A DNA stretch of 5,371 nucleotides from Akkermansiaceae bacterium UBA4145. Its GTDB lineage: Bacteria; Verrucomicrobiota; Verrucomicrobiia; Verrucomicrobiales; Akkermansiaceae. Position 1 is the stretch's first letter. Every line of letters begins with the position of its first letter. This document shows, piece after piece, positions 1 through 5,234 of the stretch. The notes beneath the pieces are model-generated. The model saw only the letters and a program-made list of their open reading frames with translations, searched no databases and had not been told where the DNA came from. The position numbers and the translations under genes are program-made. The stretch spans positions 1-5,371 of the forward strand of contig DFWB01000018.1 of NCBI GenBank assembly GCA_002380675.1. Direction: 5' to 3'.

Positions 1-36
1 TGGAGTTGGTTCCGGAGCGGGTTCCGGGGTTGGTTC
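1..36 (-). repeat. Pro/Glu tetrapeptide repeat coding region
   Basis: Residues 269-280 of the YfgM-like protein read EPTP-EPAP-EPTP, a 12-base unit repeated three times up to the window edge. At the DNA level the 14-mer at 5-18 recurs with one mismatch at 29-42. Such Pro-Glu runs form stiff extended linkers, as in TonB-like periplasm-spanning proteins. The repeat may continue beyond the window. Confidence 0.6.
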
Positions 37-840
37 TGGAGCAGCCCCGCTTGGGGTATTCAGGCTATCGGGAGCGTCGGGAGCCAAGAGGGGGACGTTA
101 ATCTTGGGCGGCGGAGGCTTCGGGCGTGGAATGGTCACCGGTGGAACAATTCCGACAGTCTCGAGGCGGGACTCCACCATTCTCTGGGATAGGAAGCTAC
201 CGCTCAGTGATGGGTCTGAGGCTAGCTCAAGGGAGTCTCGGGCTCCTTCAATATCTCCTGATTTTTCCTGCGAAGCGCTAGCTCTCAAAAGAGCGAGTGG
301 GGCAAGATATTTGGCTTCCGAGTTTTTCGCCAGATCAAGGAGCATTTCATCCGCCCTCTCTTGTTCCCCCTCTTCCCTGAGAAATGAGGCAAGCGTCATT
401 TCAGCTGCTGGTTGAGCTGGGTGAGCCGGAGTCCTCTTGATGAATTGAGTCAAAATGTCTTTGGCATCTTCGCGCTTTTCGCGCGTGCCCTCGTCCCACA
501 GCGCCCGAGCTAATTGTAGGTTAGCTGTTCCTTCAGCCGCCGTCCCCGGAAATTCATTAATCAAGTTCCTGAAGTCATCGGGATTTTTGGCGGCAACGAG
601 GGCCTCTCCTGCTTGGGTTTCCTCGATCTCCTCCAGCCCGGACATGACGATCATGACTCCTGCCCCAATGACCAGAAGAGCAAGACCGATGAGTAACTTT
701 GTCTGATGCGCCTCCATGAACCGATCGACGGCAGAGGGCCCTTGGTCGATCTCGCCAAGGGGAATGGCAGGGTCGGATCCCTCCGGCAGCCCTGGGGCGG
801 ACGGGGATTCAGTATCTTCTGGCTTTTGTTTGGCGGCCAT
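1..840 (-). CDS. YfgM-like membrane-anchored TPR protein with Pro/Glu-rich tail (3' end outside window)
   Basis: An open frame of 280 codons runs on the minus strand from the ATG at 840-838 to the window edge with no stop, so the C-terminus is missing. Residues 1-45 are hydrophilic and probably cytoplasmic. Residues 49-66 form one hydrophobic membrane segment (LLIGLALLVIGAGVMIVM). Residues 70-230 are Ala/Glu/Leu-rich helices with repeated helix-turn-helix character, like the TPR domain of YfgM, the SecYEG-associated periplasmic helper. From residue 232 on, the chain is proline-rich and ends in EPTP/EPAP repeats. E. coli YfgM has the same order of short N-terminus, single anchor and TPR domain, but no such tail. 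I infer an inner-membrane protein with the TPR domain in the periplasm. A generic TPR scaffold unrelated to YfgM is the alternative. No good Shine-Dalgarno sequence precedes the ATG. The gene is divergent from lpxB. Confidence 0.8.
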   Translation of the reverse strand, partial: MAAKQKPEDTESPSAPGLPEGSDPAIPLGEIDQGPSAVDRFMEAHQTKLLIGLALLVIGAGVMIVMSGLEEIEETQAGEALVAAKNPDDFRNLINEFPGTAAEGTANLQLARALWDEGTREKREDAKDILTQFIKRTPAHPAQPAAEMTLASFLREEGEQERADEMLLDLAKNSEAKYLAPLALLRASASQEKSGDIEGARDSLELASDPSLSGSFLSQRMVESRLETVGIVPPVTIPRPKPPPPKINVPLLAPDAPDSLNTPSGAAPEPTPEPAPEPTP

Positions 841-842
841 GG

Positions 843-882
843 TTCAGCGGAGCCGTGTCCCTATCGCGTGAGCGCCGCTGAA
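843..882. promoter_or_regulatory. Inverted repeat in the divergent spacer
   Basis: TTCAGCGG at 843-850 is matched exactly by CCGCTGAA at 875-882, leaving 24 bases between the arms. It ends two bases upstream of the minus-strand ATG at 840. In that transcript it would form a hairpin in the 5' leader just before the start codon. In DNA it could instead be an operator shared by the divergent pair. Function is inferred only from position. Confidence 0.35.
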
Positions 883-908
883 TCAAGCCATTGTCGCGGA
901 TTTCAGAG

Positions 909-936
909 TTGTCGGGGAGATAGACCGGGTTAGTTT
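909..936 (+). promoter_or_regulatory. Weak candidate promoter for lpxB
   Basis: TTGTCG (909-914) and TAGTTT (931-936) are 16 bases apart and match the sigma-70 boxes only partly. Transcription would begin near 943 and give an almost leaderless lpxB mRNA, which would fit the lack of a Shine-Dalgarno sequence there. The palindrome TTGAGCTCAA (935-944) overlaps the putative -10 end. This is a tentative call. Confidence 0.2.
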
Positions 937-946
937 GAGCTCAACG

Positions 947-2092
947 ATGGCCCAGATGCTATATTTCGTGGCTGGAGAGCACAGCGGCGACATCCGTGGG
1001 GCCGAGTTAATCAAGGCCCTGCAGAGAGAGCGTCCCGATTGGAGATTCAGCGGGTTGGGAGGTCCCAGAATGAGGGATCTAGCGGGATCCGGTATGAAAG
1101 ACTGGGTTGAGGATGCCGCGGTTTTGGGCCTCTGGGAGGTGCTTAAGCGCTACGGGTGGTTCAAAAAGCGCTTTGAGGAAACCAAGCGCGAAATCGAAAA
1201 GCTCAGACCGGATGCAGTCGTGTTCGTTGACTACCCAGGTTTCAACATGCGGCTGGCCAAAGCTCTCTCCGAGAAAGTTCCCTCCGTACGACGGATCTAC
1301 TACATCAGTCCGCAGGTCTGGGCATGGAATAAAGGCCGGATCAGGGGCATGGCAACATGCCTGGACCTTATGCTTTGTTTATTTCCATTCGAGGCAGAGC
1401 TCTTCCAGCGCGCTGGACTGCCCGCAGTCTGCATGGGGCATCCCATGGTGGAGCAGCTGGAAAGGCATCGGATCAGCCAGCCACGGGAAGAGAATCTGGT
1501 TGCGCTTTTCCCCGGGAGCCGGGCGAATGAAATCTCGCGAATTTTTCCGCTCATGGTGAAGGTGGTTGCTGAGTTGCAGGAGCGTTTTCCTGACTGGAAG
1601 TTTGAAACCGCAGCCGCTTCGGGCGCTCTGGAGAATCAAATGCGTGAGATCGTGGATACTCACGCGCAGAAACCCCTACGCCTTGTGATCAGGCAAGGGG
1701 GCAGTCATGAATTGATGCAGCGAGCGTGGTGTGGCGTGGTGACTAGTGGGACGGCGACTCTTGAGGCATCCTATTACGGGTTGCCTTATTGCCTGGTCTA
1801 CAAGGTGGCGTGGCCGACCTATCTGCTGGGACGAGCCTTAATTGATATTGATTTCCTTGGCCTCGCCAACATTCTCGCTGGACGAGAGATTGTCCATGAG
1901 TTCATTCAGCATGAGGCAAACGTGGGAAACGTTTCTTCTTTTGTGGAAGCAGTTATGACCGATCCTCACCTCTGGGGAGAGATAGAAGCGGACTTGCAGG
2001 AAGTGTCCGCAGGACTTGGAAGTGGAGCAGCTGCAGAGATTGCTGCCGGGGCGGTGGTAGACCTGCTGGAACAACGTAACAATGGCGACTGA
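947..2092 (+). CDS. lpxB: Lipid-A-disaccharide synthase
   Basis: LpxB is a GT19-family glycosyltransferase at the cytoplasmic face of the inner membrane. It condenses UDP-2,3-diacylglucosamine with lipid X to give the beta-1,6 disaccharide of lipid A, releasing UDP. Numbered from the ATG at 947, the visible family motifs are AGEHSGD (9-15), DYPGFN (95-100), SPQVWAW (121-127), GHP (164-166), PGSR (189-192), SGTATLEA (267-274) and NILAGRE (308-314). These line up in order with E. coli LpxB, and the length of 381 residues matches the usual 380 or so. A TTG at 935 would add four residues. I prefer the ATG because the family N-terminus starts close to it. No Shine-Dalgarno sequence is seen at either start. 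The last 11 bases overlap the next gene, suggesting translational coupling. lpxA, lpxC and lpxD are not adjacent. Confidence 0.97.
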   Translation: MAQMLYFVAGEHSGDIRGAELIKALQRERPDWRFSGLGGPRMRDLAGSGMKDWVEDAAVLGLWEVLKRYGWFKKRFEETKREIEKLRPDAVVFVDYPGFNMRLAKALSEKVPSVRRIYYISPQVWAWNKGRIRGMATCLDLMLCLFPFEAELFQRAGLPAVCMGHPMVEQLERHRISQPREENLVALFPGSRANEISRIFPLMVKVVAELQERFPDWKFETAAASGALENQMREIVDTHAQKPLRLVIRQGGSHELMQRAWCGVVTSGTATLEASYYGLPYCLVYKVAWPTYLLGRALIDIDFLGLANILAGREIVHEFIQHEANVGNVSSFVEAVMTDPHLWGEIEADLQEVSAGLGSGAAAEIAAGAVVDLLEQRNNGD

Positions 2093-2810
2093 ATACGGTG
2101 ATGGGCTCCCCGCAGAGCCAGCAAGGCCCAATCCTGTCTGGAAGGTTGCAATGGTCGGGGTTCCGGCGTTTCTCTTGCTTTCAACCGGGGTTGCGCTGTG
2201 GATCTGGTGGAAAAAATCTCAGGATGATTCGGTTGATCCGCGGCTTGCGCTGGCCTCTGTTGCGGCGGAGGTCGAGGAGTTGGAGGACAGCGTCCACAAA
2301 CTCTCCAAGGTCCTCGGGTCTCGGGGCTGGGAGTCCCGGGAAGCACGCAGGAATATGAGACGGGCGCTCGCCCTGATCGAGGGAACTTTGAGCCCTCAGA
2401 ATTACGGATTTTCGGTCAAACAGGGTGAGGCCCTTTCTTATGAAGGGGATCAGTGGCCTACGGTGTGGGTTGACCTCGTGGGCGGGAAAGCCCCATCGCG
2501 CGTGGTGCTGGCTTGCGTTCCCTATGATGGGGGAGATGCGGCCATTGCTGTGGTTCTTGCGGTTGCTCGGGATTTGCGTGATGAGAATTTTGGTCCAACA
2601 GTTCGCTTCATGTTTTACCCCTCGGAGCTTTACCAGAAGCAAGGTGAGGGGAAGTCGGTGGTTGATGTTCTCCGCGATGGTGAAAGTCATCTGGCGACTC
2701 TGGTCCCGGATGCCCTTGGGGAGAGCAATGCTCCGTGGAATGGAGCGAGGCTTAAGCCAGTGGCCGATGCCTTTGCGGATCTGGTGCGCAAAAGCGCCGA
2801 GGACCAATGA
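2082..2810 (+). CDS. Membrane-anchored protein resembling a degenerate, shortened M28 peptidase
   Basis: This protein has 242 residues. The N-terminal 19 residues are polar and Pro-rich, and residues 20-42 form a Trp-flanked membrane segment followed by WWKK. Residues 54-100 are charged helix and may form a short coiled coil. Residues 104-185 resemble the core of M28 zinc aminopeptidases: a strand RVVLACVPYD (140-149), a helix ending in AVARDL (160-165), then VRFMFYPSEL (174-183). In active M28 enzymes these positions read roughly AHYDS, DNASG and DAEE. Here the metal-binding His and Asp are absent. The Glu at 182 falls where the general base sits, but the neighbouring ligand Glu is Leu 183. 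The chain ends about 60 residues later, too early for the last two ligands. I infer a non-catalytic periplasmic domain, from a hand alignment only. The start overlaps lpxB by 11 bases, so co-expression is likely. No specific function can be assigned. Confidence 0.8.
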   Translation: MATEYGDGLPAEPARPNPVWKVAMVGVPAFLLLSTGVALWIWWKKSQDDSVDPRLALASVAAEVEELEDSVHKLSKVLGSRGWESREARRNMRRALALIEGTLSPQNYGFSVKQGEALSYEGDQWPTVWVDLVGGKAPSRVVLACVPYDGGDAAIAVVLAVARDLRDENFGPTVRFMFYPSELYQKQGEGKSVVDVLRDGESHLATLVPDALGESNAPWNGARLKPVADAFADLVRKSAEDQ

Positions 2811-2837
2811 AGTCGGGGAATCCAGCTGAAAATTGCC

Positions 2838-2866
2838 TTGATGCGGAGAGAGTCCCCGCGTATTCC
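2838..2866 (+). promoter_or_regulatory. Candidate promoter for tRNA-Ala
   Basis: TTGATG (2838-2843) and TATTCC (2861-2866) are separated by 17 bases. The -35 box matches four of six consensus bases and the -10 box three of six. A GC-rich stretch follows (CTCCCGGCCCG), like the discriminator of growth-controlled stable-RNA promoters. Transcription would start near 2873, about 16 bases before the mature tRNA. The tRNA could instead be transcribed by readthrough from lpxB. Confidence 0.3.
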
Positions 2867-2888
2867 TCCCGGCCCGAGGATTGATTAA

Positions 2889-2961
2889 GGGGCATTAGCT
2901 CAGTTGGTAGAGCGCTTCAATGGCATTGAAGAGGTCATCGGTTCGACTCCGTTATGCTCCA
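2889..2961 (+). tRNA. tRNA-Ala (anticodon GGC)
   Basis: The full cloverleaf folds by eye. The acceptor stem is 2889-2895 with 2954-2960, with one G-U pair. The D stem GCTC/GAGC is at 2898-2901 and 2910-2913. The anticodon stem CTTCA/TGAAG is at 2915-2919 and 2927-2931. The anticodon GGC is at 2922-2924, the T loop TTCGACT at 2942-2948, and the discriminator A at 2961. It reads the Ala codon GCC and, by wobble, GCU. No CCA is encoded, since the next bases are GTC, so the tail must be added by a nucleotidyltransferase. The T stem (2937-2941 with 2949-2953) has one T-T mismatch at 2938/2952; the other stems are intact apart from the G-U. Confidence 0.95.
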
Positions 2962-2975
2962 GTCCTCACCCCGCT

Positions 2976-3008
2976 CAGGGAGTTTCGCTTTCAAACATCT
3001 ACTCCCTG
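2976..3008 (+). terminator. Hairpin downstream of tRNA-Ala, possible terminator or processing site
   Basis: CAGGGAGT (2976-2983) pairs exactly with ACTCCCTG (3001-3008) around a 17-base loop, starting 15 bases after the tRNA. No T-run follows directly. The nearest is T6 at 3038-3043, about 30 bases on. It is therefore not a textbook intrinsic terminator, and it could equally stabilise or expose the tRNA 3' trailer for processing. Confidence 0.35.
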
Positions 3009-3049
3009 GATGAGCCAGCACAGTCAGCCTTGGGCGATTTTTTCCAGTA

Positions 3050-3077
3050 TTGAGTTTCTCAAGGGCGCACCTTTAAA
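3050..3077 (+). promoter_or_regulatory. Candidate promoter for rsfS (and cinA)
   Basis: TTGAGT (3050-3055) and TTTAAA (3072-3077) are 16 bases apart, and each matches four of six sigma-70 consensus bases. Transcription would begin near 3084, giving a leader of about 18 bases before the rsfS ATG. The -35 box overlaps a small inverted repeat, TTGAG-TTT-CTCAA (3050-3062). Its place after the tRNA and hairpin and before rsfS makes it the best promoter candidate in the gap. Confidence 0.35.
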
Positions 3078-3101
3078 CCTTACTCCCTAACCTGAACAAT
3101 A

Positions 3102-3473
3102 ATGGCTGCCGAGGGACAAAATCTTGCCGTCGCATGTGCAAAAGCCGCTGAGGAAATTCTCGCGGAGGACATCAAGGTTTTGGATCTGAGAGGAGTTTCC
3201 TCGCTAACGGATTTCATGGTTGTTTGCTCAGGAAGCTCAATGCCGCATCTCAAGGCGATCCTGCGGGAAGTGGAAGTCAAGGTGCACGGGTGGACCGAGG
3301 CTAAGCCGCTCTACACGGAAGGTCGGGTGGATAGTCGCTGGGTGGTCCTTGATTATGTTGATGTCATGGTGCATGTCATGCACCACGAGATGCGGGAGCT
3401 TTACGCACTTGAAGATCTGTGGGGTGATGCTGCATCCGTTCAGTGGGAAAGTTCATTCAGCGAAGAGAGCTGA
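3102..3473 (+). CDS. rsfS: Ribosomal silencing factor RsfS (Iojap family)
   Basis: RsfS binds ribosomal protein uL14 on the 50S subunit and blocks joining with 30S, lowering translation in stationary phase or starvation. The 123 residues cover the whole family domain. Visible signatures are DLRG (28-31), TDFMVVCSGSS (36-46), the GR-DS-WVVLDY-DVMVHVM block (74-93) and ELYALEDLWGDA (99-110). These match the corresponding stretches of E. coli RsfS (TDCMIICTGTS, DWIVVDLGDVIVHVM, LYELEKLW). The length is close to the usual 105-130. The ATG at 3102 puts the start just ahead of the conserved N-terminal helix. No Shine-Dalgarno sequence is seen in front of it. cinA follows after 62 bases on the same strand and is probably co-transcribed. 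Confidence 0.96.
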   Translation: MAAEGQNLAVACAKAAEEILAEDIKVLDLRGVSSLTDFMVVCSGSSMPHLKAILREVEVKVHGWTEAKPLYTEGRVDSRWVVLDYVDVMVHVMHHEMRELYALEDLWGDAASVQWESSFSEES

Positions 3474-3510
3474 GATTACGGCTTCGTGGAGATTTAAATT
3501 TGAAAACTTG

Positions 3511-3526
3511 AATCCCCGAGGGGATT
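3511..3526 (+). promoter_or_regulatory. Perfect hairpin burying the cinA ribosome-binding site
   Basis: AATCCCC (3511-3517), GA, GGGGATT (3520-3526) form a perfect inverted repeat; in RNA it is a six-base-pair stem with a CGAG loop. Its 3' arm contains the only Shine-Dalgarno-like sequence before cinA (GAGGGG, 3518-3523, about 12 bases before the GTG). No T-run follows, so a terminator is unlikely. I infer a structure that could limit cinA translation or uncouple it from rsfS. Confidence 0.45.
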
Positions 3527-3535
3527 GTCCCTTTC

Positions 3536-4768
3536 GTGCAGATCGAATTGCTCACTACTGGAACGGAGCTGCTCCTTGGAACAACGCAGAATACCCATGG
3601 AGCATGGATTGGCCAGCGGCTCCTCCGAGTAGGGCTCAGGGTTTCGAGGCAGATTACAGTGCCTGATGGTGAAGCCGTGGGTCGGGCCATGCGCATAGGG
3701 CTTGAGGATGGAGAAGCGCTCATCGTGACGGGAGGGCTGGGCCCAACCAGTGACGATCTGACCCGCGAGGCGCTTGCGGAGGTGCTCGGACTGGAGATGA
3801 TCGAGGATGAGGCAGCTATGCGTGCCATTGAAGAGTTTTTTGCGAGGCGTCAGCGTGTGATGGCGGAGGCGAATCGCAAGCAGGCGCAGGCGCCTGTGGG
3901 AGCAGATATTCTGAATAACCCTAATGGGACGGCTCCGGGCCTTTACCTGCCTCCGAGGCTGAGTGGGTCTTTCAATTGTGCGGTGTTTCTTTTGCCTGGG
4001 CCACCCCGAGAACTTTATCCGATGTTTGAGGCAGAGGTCGTTCCTCGATTGAAGGCTTTGAGCGGGATTGAGAAGGTGCCGGAGTTTCTAGAGCTCAAGT
4101 TCGCTGGTATTGGAGAGAGTGATTTTCATCAGGGTATCGATGACATGCTGGAAGCAATTCCGGGTCTTGAGCATGGATATTGCGCGAGGCCGGGAGAGGT
4201 TGACCTGCGGTTAATGGGATCTGCCGCTTCTATCCGGGAGGCTGGGGAGATCGTCCGGGGCACCTTTGGGGACGAGCTTGTCAGCGACGATGGCGCGAAC
4301 CTTGAGGACGTGGTGGTAGAGCTCCTCGCAAAGCGGGGCAGAACACTTGCGATCGCAGAAAGTTGCACCGGAGGCCTTATTTCATCACGAATCACCGATG
4401 TAGCAGGCTCCTCGGAAGTGTTCCGGTATGGATTCGTGACCTATGCCAATGAAGCCAAGCAGGAGCTTGTGGGAGTAAGTCAGGATGCCCTGCGGAGCTA
4501 TGGTGCCGTCAGTAGTCCGGTGGCGCGGCAAATGGCAGAGGGCGCCCTCAAGGCGGGTGAAGCTGATATTGCAGTAGCGGTGACGGGGATCGCGGGACCT
4601 GCTGGTGGGAGTGAGGAAAAGCCTGTTGGTACTGTATTTCTGGGACTTGCTGAAAGAGGCAGAGAGACCCAAGTCTACCAGCAGTTTCATCCCTGGGCTC
4701 GCGCCGCGTTCAAGCGTCAGGTCAGCCAGTCTGCCCTCAATCTTGTTCGCCTGACTCTTGGCCAATAG
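3536..4768 (+). CDS. cinA: CinA: MoCF-like N-terminal domain fused to PncC-type nicotinamide-nucleotide amidohydrolase
   Basis: This is a two-domain protein of 410 residues, the usual length of full CinA. The N-terminal molybdopterin-binding-like (COG1058) domain spans about residues 1-170, with GTELLLG (9-15), TGGLGPTSDD (65-74) and LPGPPREL (153-160). In studied homologues it hydrolyses ADP-ribose. The C-terminal PncC domain (about 257-408) carries AESCTGG (274-280) with the conserved Ser, YANEAK (303-308) and the VTGIAGPAGG block (349-358). It is expected to deamidate NMN to nicotinate mononucleotide in NAD salvage. The start is GTG: an in-frame TGA lies at 3509-3511, no ATG lies between, and the family N-terminus begins right at this codon. 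The name reflects a competence link in Gram-positives that need not apply here. The 3' end overlaps folA by 32 bases, tail to tail. Confidence 0.95.
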   Translation: MQIELLTTGTELLLGTTQNTHGAWIGQRLLRVGLRVSRQITVPDGEAVGRAMRIGLEDGEALIVTGGLGPTSDDLTREALAEVLGLEMIEDEAAMRAIEEFFARRQRVMAEANRKQAQAPVGADILNNPNGTAPGLYLPPRLSGSFNCAVFLLPGPPRELYPMFEAEVVPRLKALSGIEKVPEFLELKFAGIGESDFHQGIDDMLEAIPGLEHGYCARPGEVDLRLMGSAASIREAGEIVRGTFGDELVSDDGANLEDVVVELLAKRGRTLAIAESCTGGLISSRITDVAGSSEVFRYGFVTYANEAKQELVGVSQDALRSYGAVSSPVARQMAEGALKAGEADIAVAVTGIAGPAGGSEEKPVGTVFLGLAERGRETQVYQQFHPWARAAFKRQVSQSALNLVRLTLGQ

Positions 4769-5234
4769 TCTGAGGCCGGGCATAGAGGCGAACTTCAAAT
4801 TCCGGGTGGCTCTCTACAAGAGTGAATCCACCAAAGAAATTTTCAAATTCGGGGAAGGTTGTGTTGCCTTCGTAGGACTTGTAGATCCACGACACGAACA
4901 GTTCATTCAGATCCTCCAGAAAGAGGGAGTAGATTTCTGCCCCTCCGATGATGAACACCCGCTGGTTTTGGAGTTCAATTTCAGCAAGTTCTTCTTTGGA
5001 GTGAATGGTCTCCACACCCTCTGCAGACCATGATGAGTCGCGGGTGATGACAATGTTCTGCCTGTTCGGAAGCGGCCTGCCAATAGACTCGAACGTCTTA
5101 CGACCCATTACCACAGGATGACCACTGGTGGTTCTCTTGAAAAACTTGAGATCCTCGGGAAAGTGCCATGGAAGGCTATTGTCACGCCCGATAATCCGTT
5201 CGGGAGTCATGGCCACAATGGCAGCAAGAGTCAT
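4737..5234 (-). CDS. folA: Dihydrofolate reductase (type I)
   Basis: DHFR reduces dihydrofolate to tetrahydrofolate with NADPH and is the trimethoprim target. The 165 residues show the family signatures in order: NSLPW (19-23, Met20-loop region with Leu for Met), the active-site Asp in FPEDLKFF (D28), MGRKTFESIGRPLP (43-56), IIGGAEIY (95-102) and EGNTTFP (122-128). The ATG overlaps the thyA stop as ATGA, and a strong Shine-Dalgarno sequence lies seven bases upstream. The two genes are therefore an operon with coupled translation. The last 10 or so residues (156-165) lie past the usual end of the DHFR fold and are encoded on the strand opposite the cinA terminus. A plain chromosomal housekeeping enzyme is the most likely reading. 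Confidence 0.97.
   Translation of the reverse strand: MTLAAIVAMTPERIIGRDNSLPWHFPEDLKFFKRTTSGHPVVMGRKTFESIGRPLPNRQNIVITRDSSWSAEGVETIHSKEELAEIELQNQRVFIIGGAEIYSLFLEDLNELFVSWIYKSYEGNTTFPEFENFFGGFTLVESHPEFEVRLYARPQTIGQESGEQD

Noticed and set aside
104..933. Plus-strand open frames at 104-415, 455-706 and 706-933
   Set aside because: The first two and most of the third lie over the minus-strand YfgM-like gene, whose membrane segment, helical domain and clean reading frame are convincing. The plus-strand frames are Ser/Arg-rich with no family features.
935..946. TTG start for lpxB at 935
   Set aside because: It adds only four residues before an ATG close to the conserved N-terminus and has no well-spaced ribosome-binding site. 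It remains possible but less likely.
1107..1663. Open frames inside lpxB in other frames on both strands
   Set aside because: lpxB is unambiguous across the whole stretch; these are shadows.
2181..2807. A 208-residue open frame antisense to the M28-like gene
   Set aside because: It is entirely opposite a better-supported gene, is rich in Arg, Pro and His in a way typical of antisense shadows, has no recognisable motif and no ribosome-binding site.
2814..2858. CGGGGA (2814-2819) pairing with TCCCCG (2853-2858) as a terminator after the M28-like gene
   Set aside because: A six-base stem with a 33-base loop and no T-run is too weak, and the right arm overlaps the candidate tRNA promoter.
3038..3043. 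T6 run as the tail of an intrinsic terminator
   Set aside because: No stable GC-rich stem lies immediately before it; the nearest good hairpin ends 30 bases upstream.
3457..3828. Minus-strand frame of 123 residues over the rsfS-cinA junction
   Set aside because: It is Ser/Arg-rich, has no motif, and lies opposite the conserved CinA N-terminal domain and the spacer.
4385..5033. Open frames opposite cinA and folA (4385-4798 minus, 4758-5033 plus)
   Set aside because: Both lie largely opposite or out of frame with strongly supported genes and carry no independent features.
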